Source: Andrena cerasifolii (lineage: Eukaryota; Arthropoda; Insecta; Hymenoptera; Andrenidae). From it: DNA of 64,000 bases. Position numbers and translations under genes: made by a program. Each line of letters starts with the position of its first letter. The stretch's first letter is position 1. The DNA is taken from the NCBI RefSeq assembly GCF_050908995.1, contig NC_135124.1:5952001-6016000 (forward strand), read 5' to 3'. Under the pieces are notes generated by a model. That model was not told the origin of the DNA. It was given only the letters and a program-made list of their open reading frames with translations, and searched no databases. Shown here one piece after another: positions 49,150 through 58,900 of the stretch.

Positions 49150-49770
49150 AGGGTACTATGCTACTGGAGTATTATATTACAGTATTGAAGAATTGGGACA
49201 GCCTAATATTAAATCGTTGGGAAATTGGAATAGTAGAAAATGGGAGCATTGAGACACTGGAGAATTCGGATGTTGGAGTATCGAGGCACTGCAAAATTGG
49301 GGGGAAAGAGTATTGAGGCATTAAGGTATTGAGAAACTAGACAATGGAGCTATTGGGTACTGAGAAACCACAGAATTGAGGCTTTTTAGAGTATTAAGGG
49401 GGTATACCCGTTTGAACCCTCGGAAAATGTGTACACTTTGTGGATTTTTTTACAAGTCAACGGCTTGATGAATATTTCTCGTTTTTTTACTATCTTTACA
49501 TAGTATTATGAACTACTTATAAAAAAAGTTTCACTGAAAAAACTATTGTTTCTTGGAAGTTATGCATACATATCCGAAAGTCGCTCGATTATAGACGGCG
49601 AAGTAAAATCTTGAAGGCTTGAAATATCGAATCGCGATCTTTCAATGATACAATATTCCAGTAACATCTTAGACTATTACAATATTCGAGTATCCAAGGT
49701 ATAGAATACGAGAACAGAGACTACCAGAACCCCAGAGTATTGAAGTACCAGGATACTATCGCTTAAAGAT
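49150..49770 (+). repeat. degenerate tandem repeat interrupted by a TTAA-type arm
   Basis: From 49150 to 49395 short phrases of the form ATTGAGGCA-TGGAG-AATTGG recur about every 20-27 bases (GTATTGAAGAATTGGGACAG, GCATTGAGACACTGGAGAAT, GAGTATCGAGGCACTG, GTATTGAGGCATTAAGG). The pattern resumes in mutated form at 49620-49770. Between them, TTAAGGGGGTATACCCG starts at 49394 and looks like the end of one TTAA-type element with no partner arm. The tandem unit is too worn to fix an exact period. Confidence 0.6.
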
Positions 49771-51394
49771 AGAGACGTGTCCCCATCGAGCTTCCAATAC
49801 CCCACAAAATCACCAAGAAACCGAGTGACCGGCATCCAGGAGGGGTTGCCGCACAGACCTCCCAACGAAACAATTGGGGATACGATAATTTCACCGACCG
49901 CACGATCATCGGCGAAGCTGGTGGCGGTCGCCGCTCACGCAATTCCGCCCTGATTAGCCGCGCACGATACGCCGGCATATTTAACTAACTAATGCAGTTG
50001 CAAATTAGCTATTAGTAGGTGTTACACGCGGTGGCAGATAGGCGTAGGGTAATCAAATTAAACGGAATAGTTACTGTCTCCCGCGCCAGGAAACTACGTA
50101 ACCCTGTTAGCCTAACTGCGCAAAGTGCACACGCGGCGGATAGGTGCGCGGTGCTCTACCGCGTTAACGCACCGTGCCAATGAGATGTATAAACATGATC
50201 GTGCACGAGCGAAACCAGCGCGGATTCCCTCGTGAGCGTTATCAGTGCCGCGACACGATGTAGCTATAGGAAATATTGGGACGCCTCTTCAAGGAAGTCG
50301 GCGTAACTAGGGGAGCCCAACTGCTCAATAAGGGAAGAATAAGCTGCTTCCAGTAGCTTCAAACCAGTGAAATATCACTTTGAGCGTGTCAACGGATTGA
50401 CGAATGCCTGGATAACAATGCTAGAGCTTCTGCGAAATTCTGAGGAGTGAAAGAAGCTTCCCTACTCCTTGGTCTAAAATGCTCTGGTCTTGGGTAGTCT
50501 CAAGGAAGTCGTTCATTTTGTGGGAACATGTTCAGTCGCAGGGTGCATCCGCGGGGAGGATATATGTATGTGACTCGTAGAGTAGAAAATGTAAGAATAA
50601 TGATTTGCAAGGTTCCATAGTGCAATGTCTGTGTTGCGAATATTGAGAGTCTCAGTATTATCTTCCCTTTCGTTGCCTAGCAGCCTGTTTCTAATTTTTT
50701 TTTTTAAGAATATATACTTGTAGTGTTCTTGTGCTTCGTGTATTTAATATAATATTACTTTTTCTGTAGAATTATTTGAAATCTCGTAAAATTGTAATCA
50801 GGTGTTCGAAAGATGATTTACACTTTTCGTGGTGCGAGCTCCTCTAGAATTTGAACTCTGTGATCTGCAACACCCATTGCAAACGTTTGCCTGTACCTTA
50901 TGCAAATGCGAGAAAGTGCGCTGGTACCGATACAAGCACAAAGGACACGGGCGGGCCATTTAAACGGAAACAAGGGCTCGATGTTAACGAGGGTGGAATC
51001 GGTACACGAAATGAACAGGGAAGGCCGAATGCCGTAGTCGGAATATTATCGGTTCATTATACCGGAAGTTCTCGAAGATTTGATGCGGTTACAGTAAACC
51101 GAATAATCGCCATTCAACCGGATAAACGCGATCAAGCTGTTCGAGCATGTAACGCAGCCGAATTAACACCGTTGCCGCGTGACAAACCATCGGGAAAACT
51201 AATAGACCAGATTGTAGTAAGGAGTCCATTCACGATTCAGTTGCAATTAAATACACAGTATAAGTATAAGGGAAATTGGATATCTACTGGATAGTAGATG
51301 GTAGAATCTAAAATGCAGATATACTTGTCTAAAATGCAGATATACTTGTCTATTCAATAATCACTAAGCCTAGCACCTGAATATTACTTATATA

Positions 51395-51615
51395 GGGTAT
51401 ATGTCCCATTTGCTGTCAGTGTCCCTATTACTGCCACTTTATTTATTTCACTTTAAAAAAATGTAACGTATAAAGAATAGACGTATAATAAGTGTACTGT
51501 AATAATAAGAAAAACAGTCCCAATTTTGTGATAAATTTTTTTTTACACTATTATTTATACGTTGCGTGTTTATTAAGTAAAATAAATGAAGTGGCAGTAA
51601 TTGGGACATTTACCC
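51395..51615. mobile_element. mariner-like MITE (TA-flanked, 221 bp)
   Basis: The ends GGGTATATGTCCCA and TGGGACATTTACCC stand next to TA on each side (51393-51394, 51616-51617). The inverted arms continue with ATTACTGCCACTT and AAGTGGCAGTAAT, ATTTATTTCACTT against AAGTAAAATAAAT. The left arm carries an extra 18 bases (TTTGCTGTCAGTGTCCCT) made by a local duplication. Non-coding. Confidence 0.78.
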
Positions 51616-51892
51616 TACATTAGCCAAAAGCTTGATAAAACAAGCTACGTTTTCCAATTTTACACATTCAATGCAGTGAAGTAATGTACGAGCGTCGAGA
51701 AAGACTGTTATCAGTGTTATCAATTACATCCACCTATTCAAGTGGACATCATTTTCATTTAAGTGGAAAGCTGTAAGTGTGAGCCCCAATTACCTAATTA
51801 CCTATACGTGTGAAAATTACAGATATAGGTAATTCGTATAAGTAATTCTCCCGAATCTCGAAATGAAATAGCTCGACGGGAAAGAGACTCAA

Positions 51893-52603
51893 GGGGGTAG
51901 GTTACCCCCGATAGTCCTAAAACAGGCCTTTTTTCAAACGCAAATTGTAAAGTGATAAATAACAGTAGAGAGAACGTTTTTTATCTAGTTTTAATCGTTA
52001 TTCTATGAGCTTTAACACAAAAAAAAAGAAAAGTCCAAATATCTGTGTGCACTTAAAAGTTGTGAGTAAAAACGTAAAGGCGTGTACGCGGTGCACCGTT
52101 TGATGGTGAACATAAATTCTCGAAAACCGCTCCAACGATTTGGATGAAAATTTAATGAGAGATGCAGAAAACCATTCCCTGCGATGTGACGGAAGCAGAT
52201 TTTCGGAAAAAAATAATACAATTTTTATGTTGAAAAATACGATTTTATCGATTTCTTGCATGAAAAATATTTTTTATCTTTTTTTAAGAATTTATCACGA
52301 AAATCTGCTCCGACACGTCGTAGGGAATGGTTTTCTGCATTTCTCATTAAATTTTCATCCAAATCGTTGGAGCGGTTTTCGAGATTTTATGTTCACCATC
52401 AAACGATGCACCGCGTACATGCTTTTACGTTTTTACTCACAACTTTTATGTGCATAGAAATATTTGGACTTTTCTGTGTTAAAACTCATAGAATAACGGT
52501 TAAAACTAGAAAAAAAAAACGTTCTCTATACTGTCATTTATCATTTCACAATTTGCGTTTGAAAAAAGATCTGTTTTAGGGCTGTCAAGGGTAACCTACC
52601 CCC
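51893..52603. mobile_element. TTAA-flanked palindromic element 5 (711 bp)
   Basis: The ends are GGGGGTAGGTTACCC and GGGTAACCTACCCCC with TCAA on the left (51889-51892) and TTAA on the right (52604-52607). The arms pair over most of their length (e.g. GCGGTGCACCGTTTGATGGT at 52089 against 52396-52415). Short open frames inside (52140-52579) mirror one another because of the palindrome and are not genes. The right TTAA is shared with the next element. Confidence 0.85.
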
Positions 52604-52607
52604 TTAA

Positions 52608-53254
52608 GGGGTTACTCGCAGTCAAGATGTAGAAGGATTCTTTCGAAATTTATATCAGAAAGTGCACATTTCATATTTTGGTGTAAAAGTATTTATTTAT
52701 TACAAAATTACAACTGATTTCCCGAAATGGGTCTTTCAGTTGCGGTGACCACGATTTCTCAAAAACCCCTCCACTAATCTTTCGAAAACTTTCTAGGTTT
52801 CTTCCAGACATTCAAATCTAGTCTTTAATCGAAGCATTTGTTTCTCCAATGCATAGTGTTTATTTTAAGAATGAAAAATTAATGTTTTTCTACGAAAATC
52901 GATCATTTCACTTTAACATCCGCCATTTTGTCCCAGATTAATATTTTATAAAACGGAACGATTGAAGACTAGATACACTATTGTACTAACCAAATCTTCT
53001 TCGTTTTTTTATTTCAGATAAGTCAGTTCCGAATAATGTTGGTCGCCGCGAAACGTATTTCTAAAAACAGCTTCCGGGAAATCACTTGTAATTTTGCAAC
53101 AACTAAACAGTTTTATACCAAAACATAATATAATAACCTCTTAAAGTGTCCCTCGTCTGAATAAAAAAAACTTTGCATAAAAATAAGCACGTACTTTCTG
53201 AAATAAATTCCCAAAGAATCGTTATTTGTCTACCTCCTGACTGCGAGTAACCCC
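52608..53254. mobile_element. TTAA-flanked palindromic element 6 (647 bp)
   Basis: The ends are GGGGTTACTCGCAGTCA and TGACTGCGAGTAACCCC, perfect inverted repeats, with TTAA on both sides (52604-52607 and 53255-53258). Inner arms pair (GTAAAAGTATTTATTT region and ATTACAACTGATTTCCCG against CGGGAAATCACTTGTAAT). Words in the arms match the element at 23213-23888. It ends 69 bases from the donor side of exon B. Confidence 0.86.
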
Positions 53255-53327
53255 TTAAGCAGAGGATCACACCGAAGTCCGCAGTTCGACAACTGTGACG
53301 CCCATATTTCTGAAGGGATTTACCAAC

Positions 53328-53588
53328 CTGCGTAAGTTGTTCCGTCGCGATCTCGGTGGCGAGTCTGCTCAGGGCCTCCTCGTACCTCTCCAGAGCAGTC
53401 AGTCTGAGCAGCAAGTTTTGCAGCAACGCCGAAACTTCCTGCCTGGCCGCAGCGTCCACCGCAGCGACCTTCTGCGTGATGGACCTGACGTGGCCCATCA
53501 CCCTCTCGTCCCGGAAGTCGTACGGGAATGTTTCTGTCCATTCGGCCAGCAGCTGCACCAGCCGCGGGACGAAACGCTGCAGACGCTC
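53328..53588 (-). CDS. RasGEF1: RASGEF1-family gene, exon B (RasGEF N-terminal domain, second half)
   Basis: The 261-base exon encodes 87 residues (71-157 of the visible protein). It opens ERLQRFVPRLVQLLAEWTET and continues FPYDFRDERVMGHVRSI; the LLTEWTETFPYDFRDERMM block is the RASGEF1 hallmark. The second half (QEVSALLQNLLLRLTALERYEEAL) is helical and corresponds to the end of RasGEF_N. The acceptor is TGTTCCAG before 53588. The donor must be CAG|GTTGGT at 53328/53327, because the alternative GT four bases on breaks the frame with exon C. GTTGGT is a weak donor. A 0.65 kb palindromic element ends 69 bases downstream in the intron (53254 plus its TTAA). Confidence 0.92.
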
Positions 53589-54218
53589 CTGGAACACGCC
53601 AAAACGGTTTCCGCAAACTACTTCCCCTCCACCATCCCCCTTCAGCCCCCTTTTATCTCACTCGCCTACCAGATTTACAAGTTGGGAAAGGAAATCGAAG
53701 TTTCCAAACATTTCGCGCGCCTTTGAAGTTTCATCCGGAAACGCGACAAATTTACATTCTCCTTCCCGGATCCCACGACCAAGGGAGTCCGTTGCTTCAA
53801 CGTCTTACCCCAAAACAAGAACGCTCCGCCCCACCCCTCCGACGAAACTGAACACGCAACAATCAACGCCCCTGAAACGAATCCATTAAAAAAGAGGGGG
53901 TGCGCAAAGTAACGCGGGTATAAATTAAACAAAAACACACCGACAACGGTGGGCAAGAGGGGGGGGGGAGGGGGTTGGTTTGTAGGGCAGTGAGATTCAT
54001 TTGCGAGCGAGACTTTTCTGGCCTGGATACGCGTGCTCGTTATTACAACGTGGAACGAGAGCGAGCGTGCGCCGGGATGATTCTCCGAGGGGGTGAATGC
54101 AAAAGGGGGTCGAGCCTGCGAGACGATGAAACGATAATGCACGCGGTGGCCGTAAAGTGCACGCCCGGGAGGCTCTCGGTGGGCTTTTGTGGGACGCGGG
54201 GAGATTCCGTGGGCTCAC

Positions 54219-54428
54219 CTTGCCACCCTCTCCATTCAGGTTTTGCTGATGCTCGCAGAGGGCGCAGACCTCGCCCAGGAGCTCGTGCGGCTTGATGAAG
54301 AGCCGGGCGCTCAGCAAAAAGGCGAACAGGTACGCACGATCGGGATAATATTCCTCGGTGGGCACCATATGCTGCACCAGGGCCTCAAGGGAACCAGAGA
54401 CGAGGTTGCCGTCCCGGTAAACCAGAGC
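54219..54428 (-). CDS. RasGEF1: RASGEF1-family gene, exon A (RasGEF N-terminal domain, first half)
   Basis: This 210-base exon encodes 70 residues, starting ALVYRDGNLVSGSLEALVQH and ending CEHQQNLNGEGGK. It matches the start of the RasGEF_N domain of vertebrate RASGEF1A/B/C (the SGSLEALIQHLVP and YYPDRTYIFTFLLSSRLF blocks). The family's exchange factors load GTP on small Ras-type GTPases, with Rap2 the reported mammalian target; they act in the cytoplasm and at membranes. The acceptor reads TTTCGTTTCAG before 54428 and the donor AAG|GTGAGC after 54219, both in phase 0. No in-frame start lies in the exon, and family members have about 30 residues upstream, so at least one 5' exon is missing. 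It was not recognised in 54429-64000 and may lie outside the window. Confidence 0.93.
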
Positions 54429-55746
54429 CTGAAACGAAACAGGGAGTTGGGTTAATTGATTGGGACTGGTTCCAGGGGCTTATAATAGTTACTGGTAGCG
54501 CGATGCGCGGCGTGAAAAGAGCCAGGACAGTGTACTATCCCGTTTTTCGGGTTCCCTTCAGATATTTCTTTGCAACTTGCCTTTTTGCGCAATTGGATCG
54601 TGACTGGGAAAAGTAATGTATTGTTCGCTCAAGAGACGCAGTGCAATGTGTAGCATGGTGGTATGGAAACTGAGTCGTTACTTTTATTGTGCTGACACTA
54701 GTTTTGGGTTGGGTTTGATTTAGGTGTGCTAGGCTCAACTAACCCTTCGGTGGAGTTTAATACCCTGCCTCCGTTTGCTCGAGGGTAATAAAATAATATA
54801 TTAATGTAGTCTTTGTATCAGAATTCGGAAAAACCTAATCCAGATTTAACCCACGGCTAATCCAGATCTAATACACTAAATGGTAAATATAATAGATTGT
54901 TATGGAGTAGGACAAGAGGGTCCCTGCAGGGACAAAGTTCATTCAGGTTTCAAACAGGGGCGAATTTGGGGATTTCACGCCCCTGGGTTAACAAGCGTCT
55001 GCCGCCCTTTTCGCGAAATGTTATTAAATGTTTTATTTAACAACTCAATTATTGTTAATAATTTACTATATTAAAACAGCGAATTGTTTTTAAAGGTGTC
55101 TCAAGTCTCTGTTATCTGTCAAAATAACCGAAATAAATATATTTTGCTACCTTTTGCAATATCTATCGCCCAAAACTTTCCGCAATTTTCACAACCCAAA
55201 GATAAAAAATACGCAATATGTAATTTACATGTTGCATAAAGTATTTTTTTTTTCAATAATTACGAATTATTTTCCGCTTCATGCTCTGCAAAATTATTAA
55301 TTCGTTCCACTGCAAGTGTTCTGGATCGGTGCACGGAATATATTAACGCGAAACAGCTGCATATATTACGCGTATCGCGATAAAGAATATTAAATGAATG
55401 CATTACATGCATTTCCAGTGGAATAGATCAGCCGTTGTGGACGAGGCGCACGATTCATTGAGCGTACTACTAGAATGCAGTGGAATGTTTACGAGCTGCG
55501 CATATTTTATGTATGTACGTATATTCATAATATTATTTACGCGTGTCACACAGCGAATAGACGTGTAAAATGAATTGTAACACAACATTACACACGGTAT
55601 TATGTATTAATACAACAATTGAAGGTCTGCAATAACCCAACGCGGCTATACGAACGGGAGAAATTGAATTTACTAAATCAGGAAGTTACTGTAGCAACTG
55701 AGTGATAAATTGTTAAATTGTGAAGTTAGTGGACTTTAAATGTTAT

Positions 55747-55966
55747 GTTATGTTTTATTGTTTCCCGGCGTTTTAAGCTTATTTCTGCTTATATTGCCCA
55801 ACGAACTATATCCCATTTTCCCCCTCCTCTCTCCTTCGGGCCCCAGCGCAGCAGCGCACCGGGAGAAAGGTGGTCTCCCATCTTTCCCCAGTACACCGCC
55901 CCGTGATGCTTAACTTCGGTGATCTAACGAGAACCGGTGTTTTCCATCACGGCTACGGCCGCTGGT
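55747..55966 (-). mobile_element. 5S rRNA-derived SINE (SINE3-type)
   Basis: Reading the minus strand from 55966, the head GCGGCCGTAGCC..AACACCGGTTCTCGTTAGATCACCGAAG (partial) and TTAAGCATCACGGGGCGG follows 5S rRNA through its internal promoter boxes, then GATGGGAGACC, the 3' part of 5S. The tail leaves 5S, passes a GC-rich then AT-rich body and ends in AATAAAACATAAC. A perfect 14-bp duplication, ACTTTAAATGTTAT on the plus strand, borders it at 55733-55746 and 55967-55980, which proves insertion by retrotransposition. It is not a functional 5S gene, because the body has diverged and lacks a terminator T run at the 5S end. Confidence 0.88.
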
Positions 55967-58900
55967 ACTTTAAATGTTATTAGACACGAATTGTAAATGA
56001 TGCTTAATATTCACCACGTTGGAATAATAAATACGAAGTATAATATGAACACTAAACTGTTAAGTTTCCTTGTTATGGATTCGATAGTTCAGTTATTACT
56101 AATCGGACACCCATCAAATGAAACATGGCTGAATTTACTAGCTATTATCATATATCTAGTGAATGATATTTCACGAGGAACTAACAGGTTCTCGATATGC
56201 TGTTATGCCTCACATTAGAGCGTAATTGACAAACGTATTTATTGCAGTTACGTCGTTGCACAATTAAATATGTGTATAAAGCAGAATCTGATCGCAGAGC
56301 AAACACACAGTCGTTCGATAACGTCGTTAAGCGGTCATCGAACGCAAGTAGGATTTAATTTTTATTCTAATTAGCCTATGGAACTGATTATTGATGACTG
56401 GTTATCGGGGATGCGATTAAACGCACTGAAATAATCGCTGAAATTTCGGAAGGCCGAATTTCACGCAAATTTGAAGAGGATGTACGCTCTCTTCCATATT
56501 CTACCGCTTCCATGATAAAAAAAAGATACAATAATAATCCTCCAATTTCCATTCCCCTCTTCACCCCTCCTCCGAGCCTCTCATGCCATCAATATTTGGC
56601 TTCCACAAAACCCTTCAAACTTAAACAGCAATCGAATAATAGTCCCATCGTAGCAACATATGTGTACGAATCTAGGTTCCCAAAGAAAAGTACCGTATTA
56701 AAGTTTCGAACGAACATCGTTATACATCCTCCCGCAAAGAAGAAGAAAATCAGACCGCCCTTTGAAATTTTAAAGTGCACCCACAAGGACCTACGAGCTA
56801 TGGCGATACGAGGGATCGACCAGAGGTACAGTCGAAGCGATGAATAAACGAGCTTGCCTGTTGTCGTCTCTGTTAATTTTCGCAACGTCCCGCGGACCCC
56901 GAAACGGCGGAAACTCTTCCAAGTTGGTAGAGACGTGTACGAAATTAGAAATTCGTTTCTGGGGGCACGGTCGAATGCCCCGAGCTTTCGAGTTGCCCCT
57001 GCAACAAAGTTCGTACCCGTGCCCTGTTAAATCTGCGAGCCATTAAAGTTACGCCGCCCAGTAAGCCCGGACAACTCGCCGAGGATTCAAATGGCTCAAA
57101 CTTATCGCGGGCTAATACAGTATTGACGGGGCGGAATGCCTGCCTCGTAAACTTGCCGCAGGGGGCACCCACGCCCACCCGCCACCCCCCCTGCAATCGG
57201 AGTTGGATGAAAAACTTGCAGTTTTCGTTGGAAATCTGTGCCACGGACTTTTCGTCATTTCACAGACGCGCGAACGAGCTCAGCTGCGGAAAGGAAATCT
57301 TGCAAACTTTCCTAGCAATTTCTGGTCGATCGCTGGAATATCGAGTGTAATTTGCGGCCGCTATAATATTCGCGGCGCGTGACGTTTTTAAGTAAGAAAG
57401 TCTGCAGTGACATTCGCGAGGAAGTGAGTTACCACTTTCACGGATTTATTTATTAGATTTTCCGAATATAGTCCTCGGGCTCTGGTTTTGTAATGTGATT
57501 GACAAGTTTACGTGAAATATTTAAGAAATATCTGCGGGTAATTTGGAGAAGTTAAATGTGGAAATTTTCAACTGATTAACTAGCAAAGTAATCAGAATAT
57601 AATCTTCAAATTATTTCTTTTATTTCTGGTTGCGTGCGAGCGAAAGAAATAATGATATAGGTTGAGTTATTTTTAAAAGTTAGTTATTTCTAAGTAAATA
57701 ATTATTTCTGTATGTAGAAATTGGTTCTGTCTGTTTGCGAGCTCGATTATTTTGTCAGCTGACCTGTCTTTCCGAGATGGAAAAGTTAATGAAAAAAGGA
57801 AATAGCGGCGCAGTGACATTAAGAAGTTTGCAAAGCGTCTGCGAGCCATAAATCACGCTCTTTTATACAGCAGCTTCCTCCCATGCAAGTGTGGGTGACA
57901 AAATGTAAAACCGCCATGTTATTCTCCTTTATTCTCTGCCTCAAAGTGTAGCGCGAATTCAGGCTGCTTTATTGCTCCATTACAGAAGTAATAGCCGAGG
58001 AAAATGCAAATAAAAGGCGGCAGGGAATTAAATAACCCCGTCGCGTGGTGCGAAGCAAATAGATTGCTTAAAAACTTTTTGATCTACGATAATTAATTCA
58101 ATTTAATTACAACTTGCGACTTTGGAATTACATTTGAAATTATTTTGTTAGTGTAACACTTTTAAGTAGATTCATGACTCTTTTATGGTTCCAGTAATAT
58201 TGTTAATGAAATTCCAATTCCCACGTTTTGTGACAAATATTCAAGATAAACTTAAGCATAGCTACCTCCATCTGCTTCTCATTCGCCAGTTTCCCTTTTA
58301 GAACATCTATGCCTTCAGATCCGTAGAAGATCCGTACACCTCGAGTTCACTATACCCAGCAACAATCCATTCCCTTCATTTCCCAAAGTCATACAAACAA
58401 ACCCTTCTACATTTCGCGGTTCTGCCTCTCAATTAAACAGTCGCTTCAGCAGCTTCTACACACCACAGCACCCATGTACCTCCGCCATCAACTCACCCAA
58501 ATACCATAAAAATTCCCATTCTATCCTACTCCAGCCTCACTTCCCATTCAACGTCTCCCGCTTTCGGGGTTCTATGCTCCCAGGAACAATCGCTGCGTTC
58601 TGACTTCTTCCCCCAAGTTCTATGCGCCGTCCGTGCTTTGCAGCGACGCTGCGGTGCACACTCCACTTAGCAGGACCCCCCCTTTTCGAGGCCGTCCCCG
58701 CGAACAATCGCGGCGCGCGTTTAATCGCGGGCCACGGCAAAGGCGGGCGGAAAACAAATCCGCGGAACCGGGTACCCGCGTTTTAACTAAACTTTTGTCG
58801 TCGCCGTAACAATCGCGGCTGTTCAGCGTTCCGTGCGGGCGCGGGGCTTCTGGCCGAAAAAGAGGAGGCGCCCAGGAGCCCGACGCGCGAGGAAACACGA

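Larger units (their letters stand above)
35828..53327 (-). other. intron between exons C and B
   Basis: This 17.5 kb intron holds palindromic elements 3-6, the composite at 37202-40739, the hairpin and repeats at 45640-46280, two TA-flanked MITEs and the degenerate tandem repeat. Remaining unique stretches: 35890-36250 (CpG-rich), 40920-41460 (CpG-rich), 42530-45470 (AT-rich with TAAT-rich 44200-44400), 46280-47750 and 49860-51390. The 147-codon plus frame at 50851-51294 has no recognisable domain. Confidence 0.7.

Noticed and set aside
49150..49400. CRISPR-like array
   Set aside because: The repeated phrases are short, degenerate and irregularly spaced, with no spacer structure; the genome is eukaryotic.
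50851..51294. 147-codon plus-strand frame
   Set aside because: No recognised motif or good start context; the region is unique intron DNA. Conservation data would be needed to revive it.
52140..52579. Frames of 105 and 107 codons and mirrored minus-strand frames
   Set aside because: They are inside a palindromic element; the same peptides (NRWSGF, TIKRCTAY) appear on both strands because the arms are inverted copies.
53599..54142. 155-codon minus frame between exons A and B
   Set aside because: It lies within the 630-base intron; family alignment joins exon A directly to exon B in frame and leaves no room for extra residues.
55850..55966. Functional 5S rRNA gene
   Set aside because: Match is interrupted and diverged, the unit has a SINE-like tail and a 14-bp target duplication.
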